Shown here in pieces: positions 8,532-18,693 of a DNA stretch of 64,000 nt (within the stretch, counting starts at the first letter, position 1; every line of letters begins with the position of its first letter). The notes under the pieces were generated by a model. It saw only the letters and a list, made by a program, of their open reading frames with translations. It searched no databases and was not told the origin of the DNA. Made by a program: the position numbers and the translations under genes. Location: positions 62,001 to 126,000 of the forward strand of contig DATBLE010000024.1 in the NCBI GenBank assembly GCA_036555585.1, given 5' to 3'. Source of the stretch: DATBLE01 sp036555585 (GTDB taxonomy: Bacteria > Actinomycetota > Thermoleophilia > Gaiellales > Gaiellaceae).

Positions 8532-9329
8532 TCATTCGGTGCGAAGGATTCCAGACTCCCGCGTCAGGCGCTGCGCGAGCACGACGGGGATGATCGTCGC
8601 GAGCAGGATCAGGAAGACGACCACGTTCACCTCGGGCAACTGCTGGCCCAGGCGGATGTTCCCGAAGATCCAGATCGGCAGCGTGTTCTGCACGCCCGCC
8701 GTGAACGTCGTAACGATCACCTCGTCGAAGGAGAGCGCGAACGCAAGCAGCGCTCCCGAGATCAGCGCCGTCGAGATCGCCGGCAGCGTCACGTGGAAGA
8801 ACGTCTGGAAGCCGTCGGCGCCGAGGTCCATCGACGCCTCGGTCAGCGACGCCGGCATCCGCCGCAACCGCGCGACCACGTTGTTGAAGACGATCACGAT
8901 GCAGAAGGTCGCGTGGCCGACGACGATCGTCCACAGCCCGAAGGTCTGGCCCCAGTACGTGAAGTACGAGTTCAGCGCCATGCCGGTGATGATCCCGGGC
9001 AGCGCGATCGGCAGGACGAAGAGGAACGAGACCATCGTGCGCCCGAAGAACGACGCGCGGTACAGCGCGAAGGCGGCGAGCGTGCCGAGCACGATCGCGA
9101 TCGCGGTCGCCAGCGCCCCAGCCTTCAGCGAGAGGATCAGCGCGTCCTGCATCTCGCCGTTGTGGATCGCCGGGCCGAACCACTTCGTCGTCCAGTCGGT
9201 GATCGGCCAGCCCTGGACGTTGGAGGCGTTGAACGCGTACAGGACGATGATCACGATCGGGATGTGCAGGAAGAGGACGACCAGCGTCGTCCAGATCCAC
9301 AGGCCGATGCGGGTTGCCCTCGTTTCCAT
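8532..9329 (-). CDS. potC: Polyamine-type ABC transporter permease, PotC-like (set 2)
   Basis: A permease of 265 residues with about six membrane segments. It begins LWIWTTLVVLFLHIPIVIIV, and the EAA loop reads EASMDLGADGFQTFFHVTL. ATG 9329 shares one base with the TGA of the PotB-like gene; a GTG directly before it at 9332 would give a GTGA overlap instead, adding one codon. The protein is only moderately similar by eye to the set 1 PotC, so the two sets look like paralogues with separate histories, not a recent tandem duplication. It is followed after 16 bases by the aldehyde dehydrogenase gene. Confidence 0.9.
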   Translation of the reverse strand: METRATRIGLWIWTTLVVLFLHIPIVIIVLYAFNASNVQGWPITDWTTKWFGPAIHNGEMQDALILSLKAGALATAIAIVLGTLAAFALYRASFFGRTMVSFLFVLPIALPGIITGMALNSYFTYWGQTFGLWTIVVGHATFCIVIVFNNVVARLRRMPASLTEASMDLGADGFQTFFHVTLPAISTALISGALLAFALSFDEVIVTTFTAGVQNTLPIWIFGNIRLGQQLPEVNVVVFLILLATIIPVVLAQRLTRESGILRTE

Positions 9330-10234
9330 CACAACGCGTCGAAGGCGCCGGTGCGCTTGGCCAGCGTCAGGTAGATGCCCATGATCACGACCGGGATCGC
9401 GGCGAACGCGGCCGCGAACGGCAGGTTGCCGGAGACGCCCAGGCCGGTCGAGTAGACGATGTTGCCGATGAAGGTGGAGCCGGCGCCGCCGACGAGCGTC
9501 GGCGTGATGTAGTCGCCGAGCGTCAGCGAGAAGGTGAAGATCGAGCCGGCGACGATCCCCGGCAGCGCGAGCGGCAGGATCACCCGCCGCATCGTCGTGA
9601 AGCCGCTCGCGCCGAGGTCGCGCGAGGCCTCGATGTAGGAGTGCGGGATCCGCTCGAGCGCCGCGAAGACCGGCAGGATCATGAACGGCAGCCAGATGTA
9701 GGTGAACACCAGCCACATCGCCCAGTTCGAGTAGCCGAGGTTGGCGCCGGGCAGGCCGATCTGCTCGAGCGACCAGTTCAGGATCCCGTCCTGGGCGAGG
9801 ATCACCTTCCACGCGTAGACCCGCACGAGGTAGCTCGACCAGAGGGGCAGCAGCACGAGCACGAAGAGCATCGCCCGCACGCGCGGTGACGCGAGGCGGG
9901 CCATGAAGTACGCGAACGGGAACGCCAGCACGGCGCAGGTCGCGGTCACCGCGGCGGCGATGTAGACCGTCCGCCAGATCACGCCCCGGAACGCCCCGCT
10001 CTCGAAGATCTGGCGGAAGTTGTCGAGGCTCCACGCGTGCACGACCTTGCCCGTGAACGAGTCCACTCCCCAGAACGCGTAGACGAACAGGGCCGCGACC
10101 GCGGCCACGTAGATCAGCGTCATCCACGCCACCGGCGGAACGAGCTCCGCCACGGCCCGCAGCCAGCCGTGACGCCAGAACGGCAGCGACAGGCGGCGGC
10201 GGGCCCTCCGCAGGGAGGGCCCGCCGCCGGCCAC
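9329..10234 (-). CDS. potB: Polyamine-type ABC transporter permease, PotB-like (set 2)
   Basis: A permease of about 301 residues. Membrane segments begin at PPVAWMTLIYVAAVAALFVY, and the EAA loop reads EASRDLGASGFTTMRRVIL with PLALPGIVAGS after it. GTG 10234 is the only usual start upstream of the first membrane segment and lies 8 bases after the binding-protein stop. With that start, codons 2-14 are formed by a perfect 16-base-pair hairpin (10194-10229), unusual for coding sequence. A later non-ATG start cannot be excluded. The product pairs with the 8532-9329 permease. Confidence 0.82.
   Translation of the reverse strand: MAGGGPSLRRARRRLSLPFWRHGWLRAVAELVPPVAWMTLIYVAAVAALFVYAFWGVDSFTGKVVHAWSLDNFRQIFESGAFRGVIWRTVYIAAAVTATCAVLAFPFAYFMARLASPRVRAMLFVLVLLPLWSSYLVRVYAWKVILAQDGILNWSLEQIGLPGANLGYSNWAMWLVFTYIWLPFMILPVFAALERIPHSYIEASRDLGASGFTTMRRVILPLALPGIVAGSIFTFSLTLGDYITPTLVGGAGSTFIGNIVYSTGLGVSGNLPFAAAFAAIPVVIMGIYLTLAKRTGAFDAL
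10194..10229. promoter_or_regulatory. Very stable hairpin between potD and potB (set 2)
   Basis: Perfect 16-base arms (10194-10209 and 10214-10229; the left arm contains GGCGGCGGGCCCTCC) with a 4-base loop. It begins 13 bases after the stop of the binding-protein gene in the direction of transcription and has no T-run. Such hairpins after a binding-protein cistron are known to protect upstream mRNA or attenuate the downstream membrane genes, giving excess binding protein. That role here is inference. Confidence 0.75.
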
Positions 10235-10242
10235 GTCGGTCG

Positions 10243-11366
10243 CTACGAGACCACCTCGTTCCAGGCGGTCACCCACTTCGAGTAGTCCATGCAGTCCTTC
10301 TTGCCGTTGCCGCAGTCGGCGACCGGCGTCTTCCAGAACTTGATCGAGGCGTAGTACGACTCGGGCGCGTTCGCGTGGTACAGGGCGCACGAGCCCTTGC
10401 TGAGCTTGTTCATGTAGCTGCAGGCGAGCTTGTTGACCGGCGTCTCACCGTAGGTGGTCGCCTGCATCGCCTGCACCTTCGGGCTGGAGATGTACCCGTA
10501 CCAGGCGTACGCGCAGTTCGGGTGCTTGGCCTTCGCCGAGAGCATCCACGTGTCCAGCCAGCCCGTCGCGCCCTCCTTCGGGATGAGCTCCTTGACGGGC
10601 ACCTTCGCCGCCTGGAGCGCGCCCGTCGTGTACGGCCACGAGGCGCCGACCGTGACATCGCCGTTCTTGAACAGGCTGATCTCGTCGGAGGCGAGCCCCC
10701 AGTACTTCTTCACGAGCGGCCGCTGCTGCTTCAGCAGGGCGATCGTCGCGGCGAACTGGGTCTTGTTCAGCTCGTACGGATCCTTGATCCCGAGCGACGG
10801 CTTCGTCTTCGACAGGTACAGCGCCGCGTCGGCGATCTGGATCGGATTGTTCGGGACGGTGATCTTGCCCTTGAACTTCGGGCTGTACAGCACGGACACG
10901 CTGGTCGGGGCCGGCGTCACCTTCTTCGTGTTGTAGAGCAGGGTGTTCGGGCCCCACTGGAGCGAGATGCCGTAGTGCTTGCCCTTCACGGTGTTGTTCG
11001 GGGGACTCTGGAACGTCTTGAAGAACTGCTTCCAGCCCGGAACCTTCTTGACGTCTACGGCGGCGACGTCGCCGCCGTAGACGAGGCGGAGGCTCGCGTC
11101 ACCGGAGGCCGAGACCATGTCGTACTGGCCGCCGCCGCCGGAGCGCATCAGCGTGACCATCTCGTCCGAGGAGCCCGCGTACTTGGCCTGGATCTTGCAG
11201 CCTGACTGCTGCTCGAACGGCTTCACCCACGACGGGTCGAGATAGCCCTCCCACGCGATCATCGTCAGCTTGCCCTCGTTCGCGCCCGTCTTCGAGATGC
11301 CGGCGGCCGGAGCCGCCAGCGTCACCGCCACGAGCGCGAGCGCGACGTAGCGGAGCTTGATTCTCC

Positions 11367-11370
<4 letters not shown>
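10243..11370 (-). CDS. potD: Polyamine-binding extracytoplasmic protein, PotD-like (set 2)
   Basis: A solute-binding protein of 375 residues with a signal peptide (basic MRRIKLR, hydrophobic YVALALVAVTLAAPAAG). The mature part starts KLTMIAWEGYLDPSWVKPFE, and carries SGCKIQAKYAGSSDEMVTLM and QYDMVSASGDASLRL, as in PotD/YdcS-like proteins. Several cysteines near the C-terminus (DCGNGKKDCMDYSKW) are shared with the orphan lipoprotein at 15513. ATG 11370 shares ATGA with the stop of the ATPase gene, behind a GGAGGAAGG ribosome site. It serves the permeases encoded directly downstream. Confidence 0.9.
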
Positions 11371-12437
<1,067 letters not shown>

Positions 12438-12460
12438 GGAAGCGCACGATTATCGTCGTT

Positions 12461-12489
12461 AGGGACTGTCCCCGCAGGGGACAGTCCCT
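12461..12489. repeat. Palindromic repeat, GGGACTGTCCCC family
   Basis: Perfect 13-base arms AGGGACTGTCCCC (12461-12473) and GGGGACAGTCCCT (12477-12489) with loop GCA. It lies in the divergent gap between the polyamine run and the universal stress gene. Confidence 0.85.
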
Positions 12490-12559
12490 TGCGTACCGGT
12501 GCCGAGGCTCCTGGCATGCTGAGCGGGCGTACGTTGGACTCGATCGCCGAGGAGGCACG

Positions 12560-13009
12560 ATGGACACGATCGTGGTCGGTGTCGACGGCTCGGAGGGCGC
12601 GGCCGCCGCGCTCGCGTTCGCGGCCGACGAGGCCGCGCTGCGCGGAGCACGCTTGCGAATCGTCTCCGCCTGGGAGGTGTCGGCCGGGATCTACGGCGGC
12701 GGCGTGGCCCCGGCGTTCGACGCCTCGACCCTGGACGCCTTTCGCGAGCGCGCGCAGGAGGTGGCCGACGAAGCGGTTGCGACGGTGAAGAAGCGGCAGC
12801 CGGCGGTCGAGTGCGACAGCGAGACGGTCGAGGGGCAGCCCGCGGCGATCCTGCTCGAGGAGGCCAAGGACGCCGGCCTGATCGTGGTCGGCAGCCGCGG
12901 CCTGGGCGGGTTCGCGAGGCTGCTGATGGGATCGGTCAGCCAGCAGGTCGTCCATCACGCCTCCTGCCCGGTGGTCGTCGTCCGCGCGCCGCACGAGCAC
13001 GATCGCTGA
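12560..13009 (+). CDS. Universal stress protein (UspA family)
   Basis: A single-domain Usp protein of 149 residues. It begins MDTIVVGVDGSEGAAAAL and ends with the ATP-binding pattern GSRGLGGFARLLMGSVS followed by HHASCPVVVVR. Members of this G-2x-G-9x-G-S/T class bind ATP and are induced by stress or growth arrest. GGAGG lies 4 bases before ATG 12560, which fixes the start; longer upstream frames are excluded. It lies 15 bases before the ABC exporter genes on the same strand and may be transcribed with them. Confidence 0.92.
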   Translation: MDTIVVGVDGSEGAAAALAFAADEAALRGARLRIVSAWEVSAGIYGGGVAPAFDASTLDAFRERAQEVADEAVATVKKRQPAVECDSETVEGQPAAILLEEAKDAGLIVVGSRGLGGFARLLMGSVSQQVVHHASCPVVVVRAPHEHDR

Positions 13010-13024
13010 CCCTGGCAGGAGGCG

Positions 13025-13930
13025 ATGTCGGCCAACGACCCGATCCGCGCCTTCGGCCTGACCAAGCGATACCGGGACACGCTCGCGCTCGACGCGCTCG
13101 ACCTGGTGGTCGAGCCGGGTGAGGTCTACGGCTACCTCGGCCCGAACGGAGCGGGCAAGACGACCACGATCCGCCTCCTGCTCGGGCTGCACCGTCCGAC
13201 CGCAGGGCGAGCGGAGCTCTTCGGGATCGACGCCTGGCGGAATCCCGCCCGGGCGCACAGACGGGTCGCGTACGTGGCAGGCGAGCCGTTTCTCTGGCCG
13301 TCGCTCACGAGCGAGGAGACCTTTCACTTCCTCGCGCGCGTGCAGGGCTCGACCGACGAGGGCTATCGCGACCTGCTCGTCGAGCGCTTCCAGCTCGAGC
13401 AGCGGAAGAAGATCCGGGCGCTCTCGAAAGGCAACCGGCAGAAGGTGCAGCTGATCGCGGCCTTCGCCGGCCGGGCCGACCTCCTGATCCTCGACGAGCC
13501 GACGAGCGGCCTCGACCCGCTGATGGAGATGGCGTTCCGGCAAACCGTGCTCGAGGCGAAGGAGCGGGGCCAGACGATCTTCCTCTCGTCGCACATCCTG
13601 AGCGAGGTCGAGGCGCTCTGCGACCGGGTCGGGATCCTCCGGCGCGGGCGGCTGGTCGACCAGGGGACGCTCGCCGAGCTCCGGCATCTGAGCGCGCAGA
13701 CGGTCGAGGTCACCTTCGAGGGGAACGCCCCGACGCTCGACGGGCTGTACGGCGTGCACGTCGCGGAGGCGGGCCCGAACGCGCTTCGGATCGAGGTGAG
13801 CGGAAGCATCCGCCCCCTGCTCGAACGCCTGGCGCGCGAGCGCGTGGCGACCCTGACGAGCCGCGAGCCCTCGCTCGAGGAGATCTTCCTCCACCATTAC
13901 GACGACAGCGACGGCCGTGTCCCCGGCTAG
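13025..13930 (+). CDS. ABC exporter ATPase (drug/antibiotic type)
   Basis: A cytoplasmic ATPase of 301 residues: Walker A LGPNGAGKTTTIRLLLGLH, signature-region ALSKGNRQKVQLIAAF, Walker B LLILDEPTSGLDPLM, H-loop SSHILSEVEALCDRVGI. The LSKG form of the signature and the long C-terminal extension are typical of DrrA/CcmA-like exporters paired with a separate membrane protein. It follows the stress-protein gene by 15 bases and overlaps the permease gene by 14 bases, so the two should form one transporter. The cargo cannot be read from the sequence. Confidence 0.9.
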   Translation: MSANDPIRAFGLTKRYRDTLALDALDLVVEPGEVYGYLGPNGAGKTTTIRLLLGLHRPTAGRAELFGIDAWRNPARAHRRVAYVAGEPFLWPSLTSEETFHFLARVQGSTDEGYRDLLVERFQLEQRKKIRALSKGNRQKVQLIAAFAGRADLLILDEPTSGLDPLMEMAFRQTVLEAKERGQTIFLSSHILSEVEALCDRVGILRRGRLVDQGTLAELRHLSAQTVEVTFEGNAPTLDGLYGVHVAEAGPNALRIEVSGSIRPLLERLARERVATLTSREPSLEEIFLHHYDDSDGRVPG

Positions 13931-15503
13931 CGCGATTGCACGCCGGGCGCTCGGCGACTCCCGCGTCCGGAACGCGGCCTTCGCACTCTTCTTCCTGCTC
14001 TACGCCTACGCGCAGGCGGTCGGCTACCGGCACAGCTACCCGACGCTCGGCGACCGCCTCGAGTTCGCGAAGACCTTCGGCGCCAACAAGACGGTGCAGC
14101 TCTTCTACGGCGTGCCGCACGAGCTGCGCACGGTCGGCGGCTACACCGCCTGGCGGGCGGGAGGCATCGGCTCGATCGTCGCGGGCGTCTGGGGCTTGCT
14201 CGCGGCGATCCGGGCGACGCGCGCGGAGGAGGACGCGGGCCGGCAGGAGCTCGTGCTCGCGGGCGCCGTCGGCCGCGGCGACGCGTACGCGGCGTCGCTG
14301 GCTGCGATCGGCGGAGGGGCCGCGATCCTCTGGGCCGGGTTCTTCCTCGGGCTCCTGGCCGGGCGGCTCGACGCCGGCGGATCGGCCTATCTGGCTCTTG
14401 CGACTGTCGCCCCCGTTGCCGTGTTCGCCGGCGCCGGGTTGCTGGCCGCCCAGGTCGCGGCGACCCGGCGGATCGCGCTCGAGCTCGCCGCCGGGGCGCT
14501 CGTGCTCGCGTTCCTCGTGCGCGTGATCGCCGATCTCTCGACCGGACTCGGCTGGCTTCGCTGGGCGACCCCGCTCGGCTGGTCGGAGGAGCTGCGCGCC
14601 TTCGCCGGCCCGCGACCGGAGGTGCTGACCCTGCCGTTGGTCGGGGGAGCGCTGCTGATCGCCGGCGCAGGCGTGATCTCGGCGCGCCGCGACGTCGGCA
14701 ACGGCCTGTGGTCGGGCAGGGACACCGCCTCGCCCCGGCTCCGCCTCCTCTCCTCGCCGACCGCGCTCGCCCTGCGCGGCGAGCTCGGCAGCTTCGCCGG
14801 CTGGCTCGGGGGAACAGCGGTGTACGCGCTCGTCATCGGCGTCCTGTCCACGAGCTTCTCCGCCTCGAGCATCCCGGCGAGCCTGCGGCAGGAGCTCGAG
14901 AAGCTCGGCATCTCGATCACGACGCCCTCGGGGGCGCTCGGCGTCTACTTCCTGCTCTTCGTGTTCGCGATCAGCCTGTACGCGTGCTCGCAGGTCGCGG
15001 CTGCACGGCACGAGGAAGCCGAGCAGCGGTTGGAGACGCTCTTCGCCTCGGCCGTAGGGCGTAGACGGTGGCTCGCCGGCAGGCTCGCCCTGGCGGCAGC
15101 CGGGGCGGCGGCGATCGCGCTGACGGTTTCGATCGTCGCCTGGGCCGGCGCGGCGAGCCAGCACGCCCACGTCTCGTTCGGGCGGATGCTCGAGGCCGGC
15201 GCCAACTGCCTGCCGACCGCGCTCCTGTTCCTCGGCCTCGCGTCGCTCGCCTTCGGGCTCTTCCCGCGGGCGAGCGCCGGCGTCTCCTACGCGCTCGTCA
15301 CGGCCGCCTTCGTCTGGCACCTCGTCGCCGCCCTGCTCGGCGCGCCGCACTGGCTGCTGAACGTGACCCCGTTCCAGCACGTCGGGCTGCTGCCTGCGCA
15401 GGCCTTCCGGGTCGAGGCGGCCGTGGTCATGCTCGCAGTCGGAGCCGGCGCCGCCGCCGTCGGCCTGTGGGCGTTCAGACGACGCGACCTCATGGGCGCC
15501 TGA
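13917..15503 (+). CDS. ABC exporter permease (ABC-2 type, large)
   Basis: A membrane protein of 528 residues with roughly twelve hydrophobic segments arranged as two halves (NAAFALFFLLYAYAQAVGYR early; FAGWLGGTAVYALVIGVL in the middle). Two matching EE-containing cytoplasmic motifs recur (RATRAEEDAGRQELVLAGAV and RHEEAEQRLETLFASAVGRR), as in polyketide-antibiotic exporter permeases. GTG 13917 overlaps the ATPase gene. There is no adjacent TetR-type regulator to hint at a drug. Function as an exporter is inferred from the fold and the pairing. Confidence 0.85.
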   Translation: MSPASAIARRALGDSRVRNAAFALFFLLYAYAQAVGYRHSYPTLGDRLEFAKTFGANKTVQLFYGVPHELRTVGGYTAWRAGGIGSIVAGVWGLLAAIRATRAEEDAGRQELVLAGAVGRGDAYAASLAAIGGGAAILWAGFFLGLLAGRLDAGGSAYLALATVAPVAVFAGAGLLAAQVAATRRIALELAAGALVLAFLVRVIADLSTGLGWLRWATPLGWSEELRAFAGPRPEVLTLPLVGGALLIAGAGVISARRDVGNGLWSGRDTASPRLRLLSSPTALALRGELGSFAGWLGGTAVYALVIGVLSTSFSASSIPASLRQELEKLGISITTPSGALGVYFLLFVFAISLYACSQVAAARHEEAEQRLETLFASAVGRRRWLAGRLALAAAGAAAIALTVSIVAWAGAASQHAHVSFGRMLEAGANCLPTALLFLGLASLAFGLFPRASAGVSYALVTAAFVWHLVAALLGAPHWLLNVTPFQHVGLLPAQAFRVEAAVVMLAVGAGAAAVGLWAFRRRDLMGA

Positions 15504-15512
15504 CCGCCGCTG

Positions 15513-16619
15513 TCAGCCTGCCCGGATCTGCGCCCAGGCGTCCGACCAGCCGAACCAGCCGACGCAGGCCTTGCCGCGCGCGTCGTGGCAGTCGGGCTGG
15601 GGCGTGCGCTGGAACGAGAGCCGCGACCACCAGTGCTCGTCGGCCGCATGTGCCGCCTTGCAGTCCATGTACGCACAGGCTGCCGGCGTCGCCGGCGCCT
15701 CTCCGAGATAGCGCGCGGACTTCGCATTGGCCTTCCCACCGAGGATGTAGTCGAGCCAGCGGTACATGCAGCCCGGGTGCCTGGCGTGGGCGAGCAGCAT
15801 CCACGACGCCGAGTGGGCCGTGCCGCCCGGCGGGGCCGAGGTGGCGACCGGCACCTGGTCCGCACGCAGGAGCGCGGCGAGGCGCGCGCTGACCTCGCCC
15901 ACGATCGCGTTCCCGCCGGTGAAGTCGGCGAGCCCACGAGTCAGGTCCTGCCAGTAGACGCCGACGCTCGCGCTCTGCTCGGCGGCCGCCCGCACGACCT
16001 TCAGGAACTGGGCCTTGCCGAGCTCGTACGGGTTCCGGACGCCGAGGTGGATCGCCGTGGCGGCGAGCGTGGACGGCTCGTCGTGCAGGCCGATCCTGCC
16101 GGCGTACCGCGGGTCGTAGAGCACGTCCCAGCTCGTCGGAGCGGGCCGGACGAGGTCGGTGCGCCACAGCAGCAGGTCGGCGCCCCGGCCGTGCGGGACG
16201 CCGACGACGCGGCCGGCCTCGTGGTTCTGCGGCAGCCGCTTCAGCGCCGGGTAGACGGCGGCGTAGCTCGGGATCAGGCCGGTGTCGATCGGCTGCACCT
16301 CGTGGCCGCCGGTCAGCACCTGGGTGACGTCGCCGAACGCGGCTACCCCGTCGTACGTGCCGTTCGCGATCACCTCCAGGAGCTCGGTCGAGCTCCGGAC
16401 AGTGCGCACGTGCACTTTGCAGCCGGTCTTCCGGACGAAGGGCTGCACCCAGTTGACCCGAGGGTCGTCGCCTCCGGCCTCGGCGTAGCCGGGGAAGGCG
16501 ACGAGGTCGAGCTGGTGCTCTGCGGGCGGCAACCCCGCACCGGCCGACCGCGTCGACGCGCCCGCCGCGCAGGCCGCCAGCCCGACGCCGAGCACGACGA
16601 GGATCAGGCGCCTGAGCAC
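15513..16619 (-). CDS. Orphan polyamine-type solute-binding lipoprotein
   Basis: An extracytoplasmic binding protein of 368 residues with a lipobox (LILVVLGVGLAAC, Cys about 17), so it is probably lipid-anchored. The mature part follows the PotD/YdcS-like plan (LDLVAFPGYAEAGGDDPRVN; TGCKVHVRTVRSSTELLEVI; a Cys-containing C-terminus CHDARGKACVGWFGWSDAW) seen in the set 2 protein at 10243. No permease or ATPase lies beside it; it may serve one of the two complete systems or act as a receptor for the neighbouring GGDEF/HD-GYP protein. Both ideas are inference. It converges with the ABC exporter genes. Confidence 0.82.
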   Translation of the reverse strand: MLRRLILVVLGVGLAACAAGASTRSAGAGLPPAEHQLDLVAFPGYAEAGGDDPRVNWVQPFVRKTGCKVHVRTVRSSTELLEVIANGTYDGVAAFGDVTQVLTGGHEVQPIDTGLIPSYAAVYPALKRLPQNHEAGRVVGVPHGRGADLLLWRTDLVRPAPTSWDVLYDPRYAGRIGLHDEPSTLAATAIHLGVRNPYELGKAQFLKVVRAAAEQSASVGVYWQDLTRGLADFTGGNAIVGEVSARLAALLRADQVPVATSAPPGGTAHSASWMLLAHARHPGCMYRWLDYILGGKANAKSARYLGEAPATPAACAYMDCKAAHAADEHWWSRLSFQRTPQPDCHDARGKACVGWFGWSDAWAQIRAG

Positions 16620-16646
16620 GGCCTAACCGTAGACGCCTCGTGAGCG

Positions 16647-18662
16647 CTACGCGGCGCCGCGGTGCCGCGCGTCCCCGGCCGGAGCCTGCTCGGCGATCGC
16701 GCAGAACTCCGCGACGACGTCCGGGTCGAACTGGGTGCCGGCGCAGGCACGCAGCTCCTGCAGCGCCTGCTCGCGTGTGACCGGCAGTCGATAGGAACGC
16801 TGCGAGGTCATCGCCGAGAACGCGTCGCAGACGGCGATGATGCGGGCGGCCGGCGGAATCTCGGTTCCGGCCAGCCCGTCCGGGTAGCCGGCGCCGTCCC
16901 AGCGCTCGTGGGTGGCGCGGACGATCGCGGCCACGCCCTGCCAGCCCGGCGCCGCGACGAGGATCCGCTCCCCGATCAGCGTGTGCTCGTGGATGAACGC
17001 CCACTCGTCCGGCTCCAGCGGGCCGACCTTCTGGAGGACGTCGTCGGGGACGGCGAGCTTGCCGACGTCGTGCAGCCGTGCAGCCAGGCGAAGCTCCTCC
17101 AGCTCGTCGTGGTCGAGCCCGAACGCCTCGCCGACCGAGATCGCCATGTGCACGACCTCGCCGACGTGGTCGCGGAGCCCCGGCGAGCGCTCGTAGAGCG
17201 CCTCGAGCAGCATCTCGTGGGGGTCTCTGCGGCCCGAGCGCTCGCGCTTCTGGGCGTACAGCCGCTGGTCGGCCAGGCGGAGGACGTCGACCGAGGTCGA
17301 GGCCTCCTGCGGGAGGCGAACCGCGCCGAACGAGCTCGTCACGTTGAAGCCCACGCCCGTTTCGCACAGCGCAGCGGCGCTCCGCTCGAGAAAGGCAGCC
17401 TCCTCCCCGGCGGGAACGTCGGCGAGGACGCAGAACTCGTCGCCGCCGAGGCGGTAGCAGGCCCCGTGCGGAGCGACGACCTCGGCGAGCGCGCCGGCGA
17501 GCCGCGTGAGCAGCGCGTCGCCGGCCGGGTGCCCGAAGGTGTCGTTGTAGAGCTTGAAGCCGTCGAGGTCGTAGATGACGAGCAGTCGCGAGCCGGCCTC
17601 CGCGTGCTCGTCGAGCACCGCGGCGAGCTCGTCGACGAGCTGCCGCCGGTTGCCCAGGCCGGTGAGCGCGTCCGTGACCGCGTGCGTGCGGAGCAGCCCG
17701 ACGACGCGTGCGTTCTCGCGGAACGTGAGCACCAGCCGGATGGCGACGGCCACGAGCGTCGCGCCCGCGAGGCCGATCGCCAGCGAGTTGAGCCGGTGGA
17801 AGTGGTCGTAGACGAGGATGCCGAGCCCGATCGCGCCGCAGACGAGCGAGGTCGCGAGCAGCGGCCGCCCCACCAGCGCGACCTGGGTCCGCCGCGGCCT
17901 CTGCCACACCGCCGCCGCGAGCAGCAGCATCGAGGCCGGCCAGAGCGCGTCCACCATCGTCCCTTCGCGGTAGGTGTCCGTGGCCGTCTGCAGCAGGAAG
18001 ATCCCGTCGGCCGTCGTGGTCGAGAGCAGGGCGATTCCGATCAGGCCCCACGTGTGGCCGGGACGCCAGCGCGTCAGGGCGAACACGCCGGCGACGGCGG
18101 AGAGCAGCAGGATGTCGCCGAGCGGGTAGGCGAGGTTGGTGACGATCACCGAGGTGCTCCCGTCGGTGGTGCGGAGCACGGCCTCGAACAGCACCGCCGA
18201 CCCCAGCGCCGCGGCCGCGACCGCCGCCATCGCGCCGTCGAACCAGATCATCGAGCCGAGCTCCGAGATCCGGTGCCTGACGAGGATCAGCATCCCGACG
18301 TAGCAGGCCGGGTAGAACGCGAGATAGAAGACGTCCGCGGCCGACGGGTACGGCGGGTCGCCGCCGTAGGCGAAGTCGAAGAGCAGCTCCGCCACCGCCC
18401 AGCAGCAGAGCCCTGCCGCGAACGCGATCCAGGCGCTCCGCTCGGAGCGGGCCGTGCACGCGCGCACGACGGCGGCGCCCGCCGCCAGCAGCATCAGGGC
18501 GTTGTACCAGTAGCGGTTGAAGAAGTCGTCGAGGCCGACGCGGTCGCCGAGCAGCGTGTGCGCGGCGAAGATCGCGATGCCCGCGACCGCCGCTACCTGC
18601 CACGCGCGGGTGGCGATCCGCGGGAGCGTCGAAGCGCACGACGAGGCAGAAGCCGCAGCCAT
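16647..18662 (-). CDS. Membrane GGDEF and HD-GYP cyclic-di-GMP protein
   Basis: A protein of 671 residues. Residues about 20-310 hold about nine membrane segments. A GGDEF domain follows (VTDALTGLGNRRQL; YDLDGFKLYND; active motif GGDEF at about 406-410). Then comes an HD-GYP domain (HDVGK at about 531-535; ERWDGAGYP at about 587-594). Both motifs are intact, so it could make and break cyclic-di-GMP, with the membrane part as sensor. The order GGDEF then HD-GYP with a large membrane sensor is common in actinobacteria. It is transcribed 28 bases upstream of the orphan binding lipoprotein, which could deliver the signal. Confidence 0.9.
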   Translation of the reverse strand: MAAASASSCASTLPRIATRAWQVAAVAGIAIFAAHTLLGDRVGLDDFFNRYWYNALMLLAAGAAVVRACTARSERSAWIAFAAGLCCWAVAELLFDFAYGGDPPYPSAADVFYLAFYPACYVGMLILVRHRISELGSMIWFDGAMAAVAAAALGSAVLFEAVLRTTDGSTSVIVTNLAYPLGDILLLSAVAGVFALTRWRPGHTWGLIGIALLSTTTADGIFLLQTATDTYREGTMVDALWPASMLLLAAAVWQRPRRTQVALVGRPLLATSLVCGAIGLGILVYDHFHRLNSLAIGLAGATLVAVAIRLVLTFRENARVVGLLRTHAVTDALTGLGNRRQLVDELAAVLDEHAEAGSRLLVIYDLDGFKLYNDTFGHPAGDALLTRLAGALAEVVAPHGACYRLGGDEFCVLADVPAGEEAAFLERSAAALCETGVGFNVTSSFGAVRLPQEASTSVDVLRLADQRLYAQKRERSGRRDPHEMLLEALYERSPGLRDHVGEVVHMAISVGEAFGLDHDELEELRLAARLHDVGKLAVPDDVLQKVGPLEPDEWAFIHEHTLIGERILVAAPGWQGVAAIVRATHERWDGAGYPDGLAGTEIPPAARIIAVCDAFSAMTSQRSYRLPVTREQALQELRACAGTQFDPDVVAEFCAIAEQAPAGDARHRGAA

Positions 18663-18693
18663 GCAGCCTGTATCGGCGTCGCCCGAGCCCGCC

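Noticed and set aside
15490..18639. A 1049-codon open frame on the minus strand across the binding lipoprotein and GGDEF/HD-GYP genes
   Set aside because: Its translation is Arg/Pro/Gly-rich low-complexity sequence with no domain. The real genes on the same strand in another frame have clear motifs. Long false frames are expected at this G+C content.
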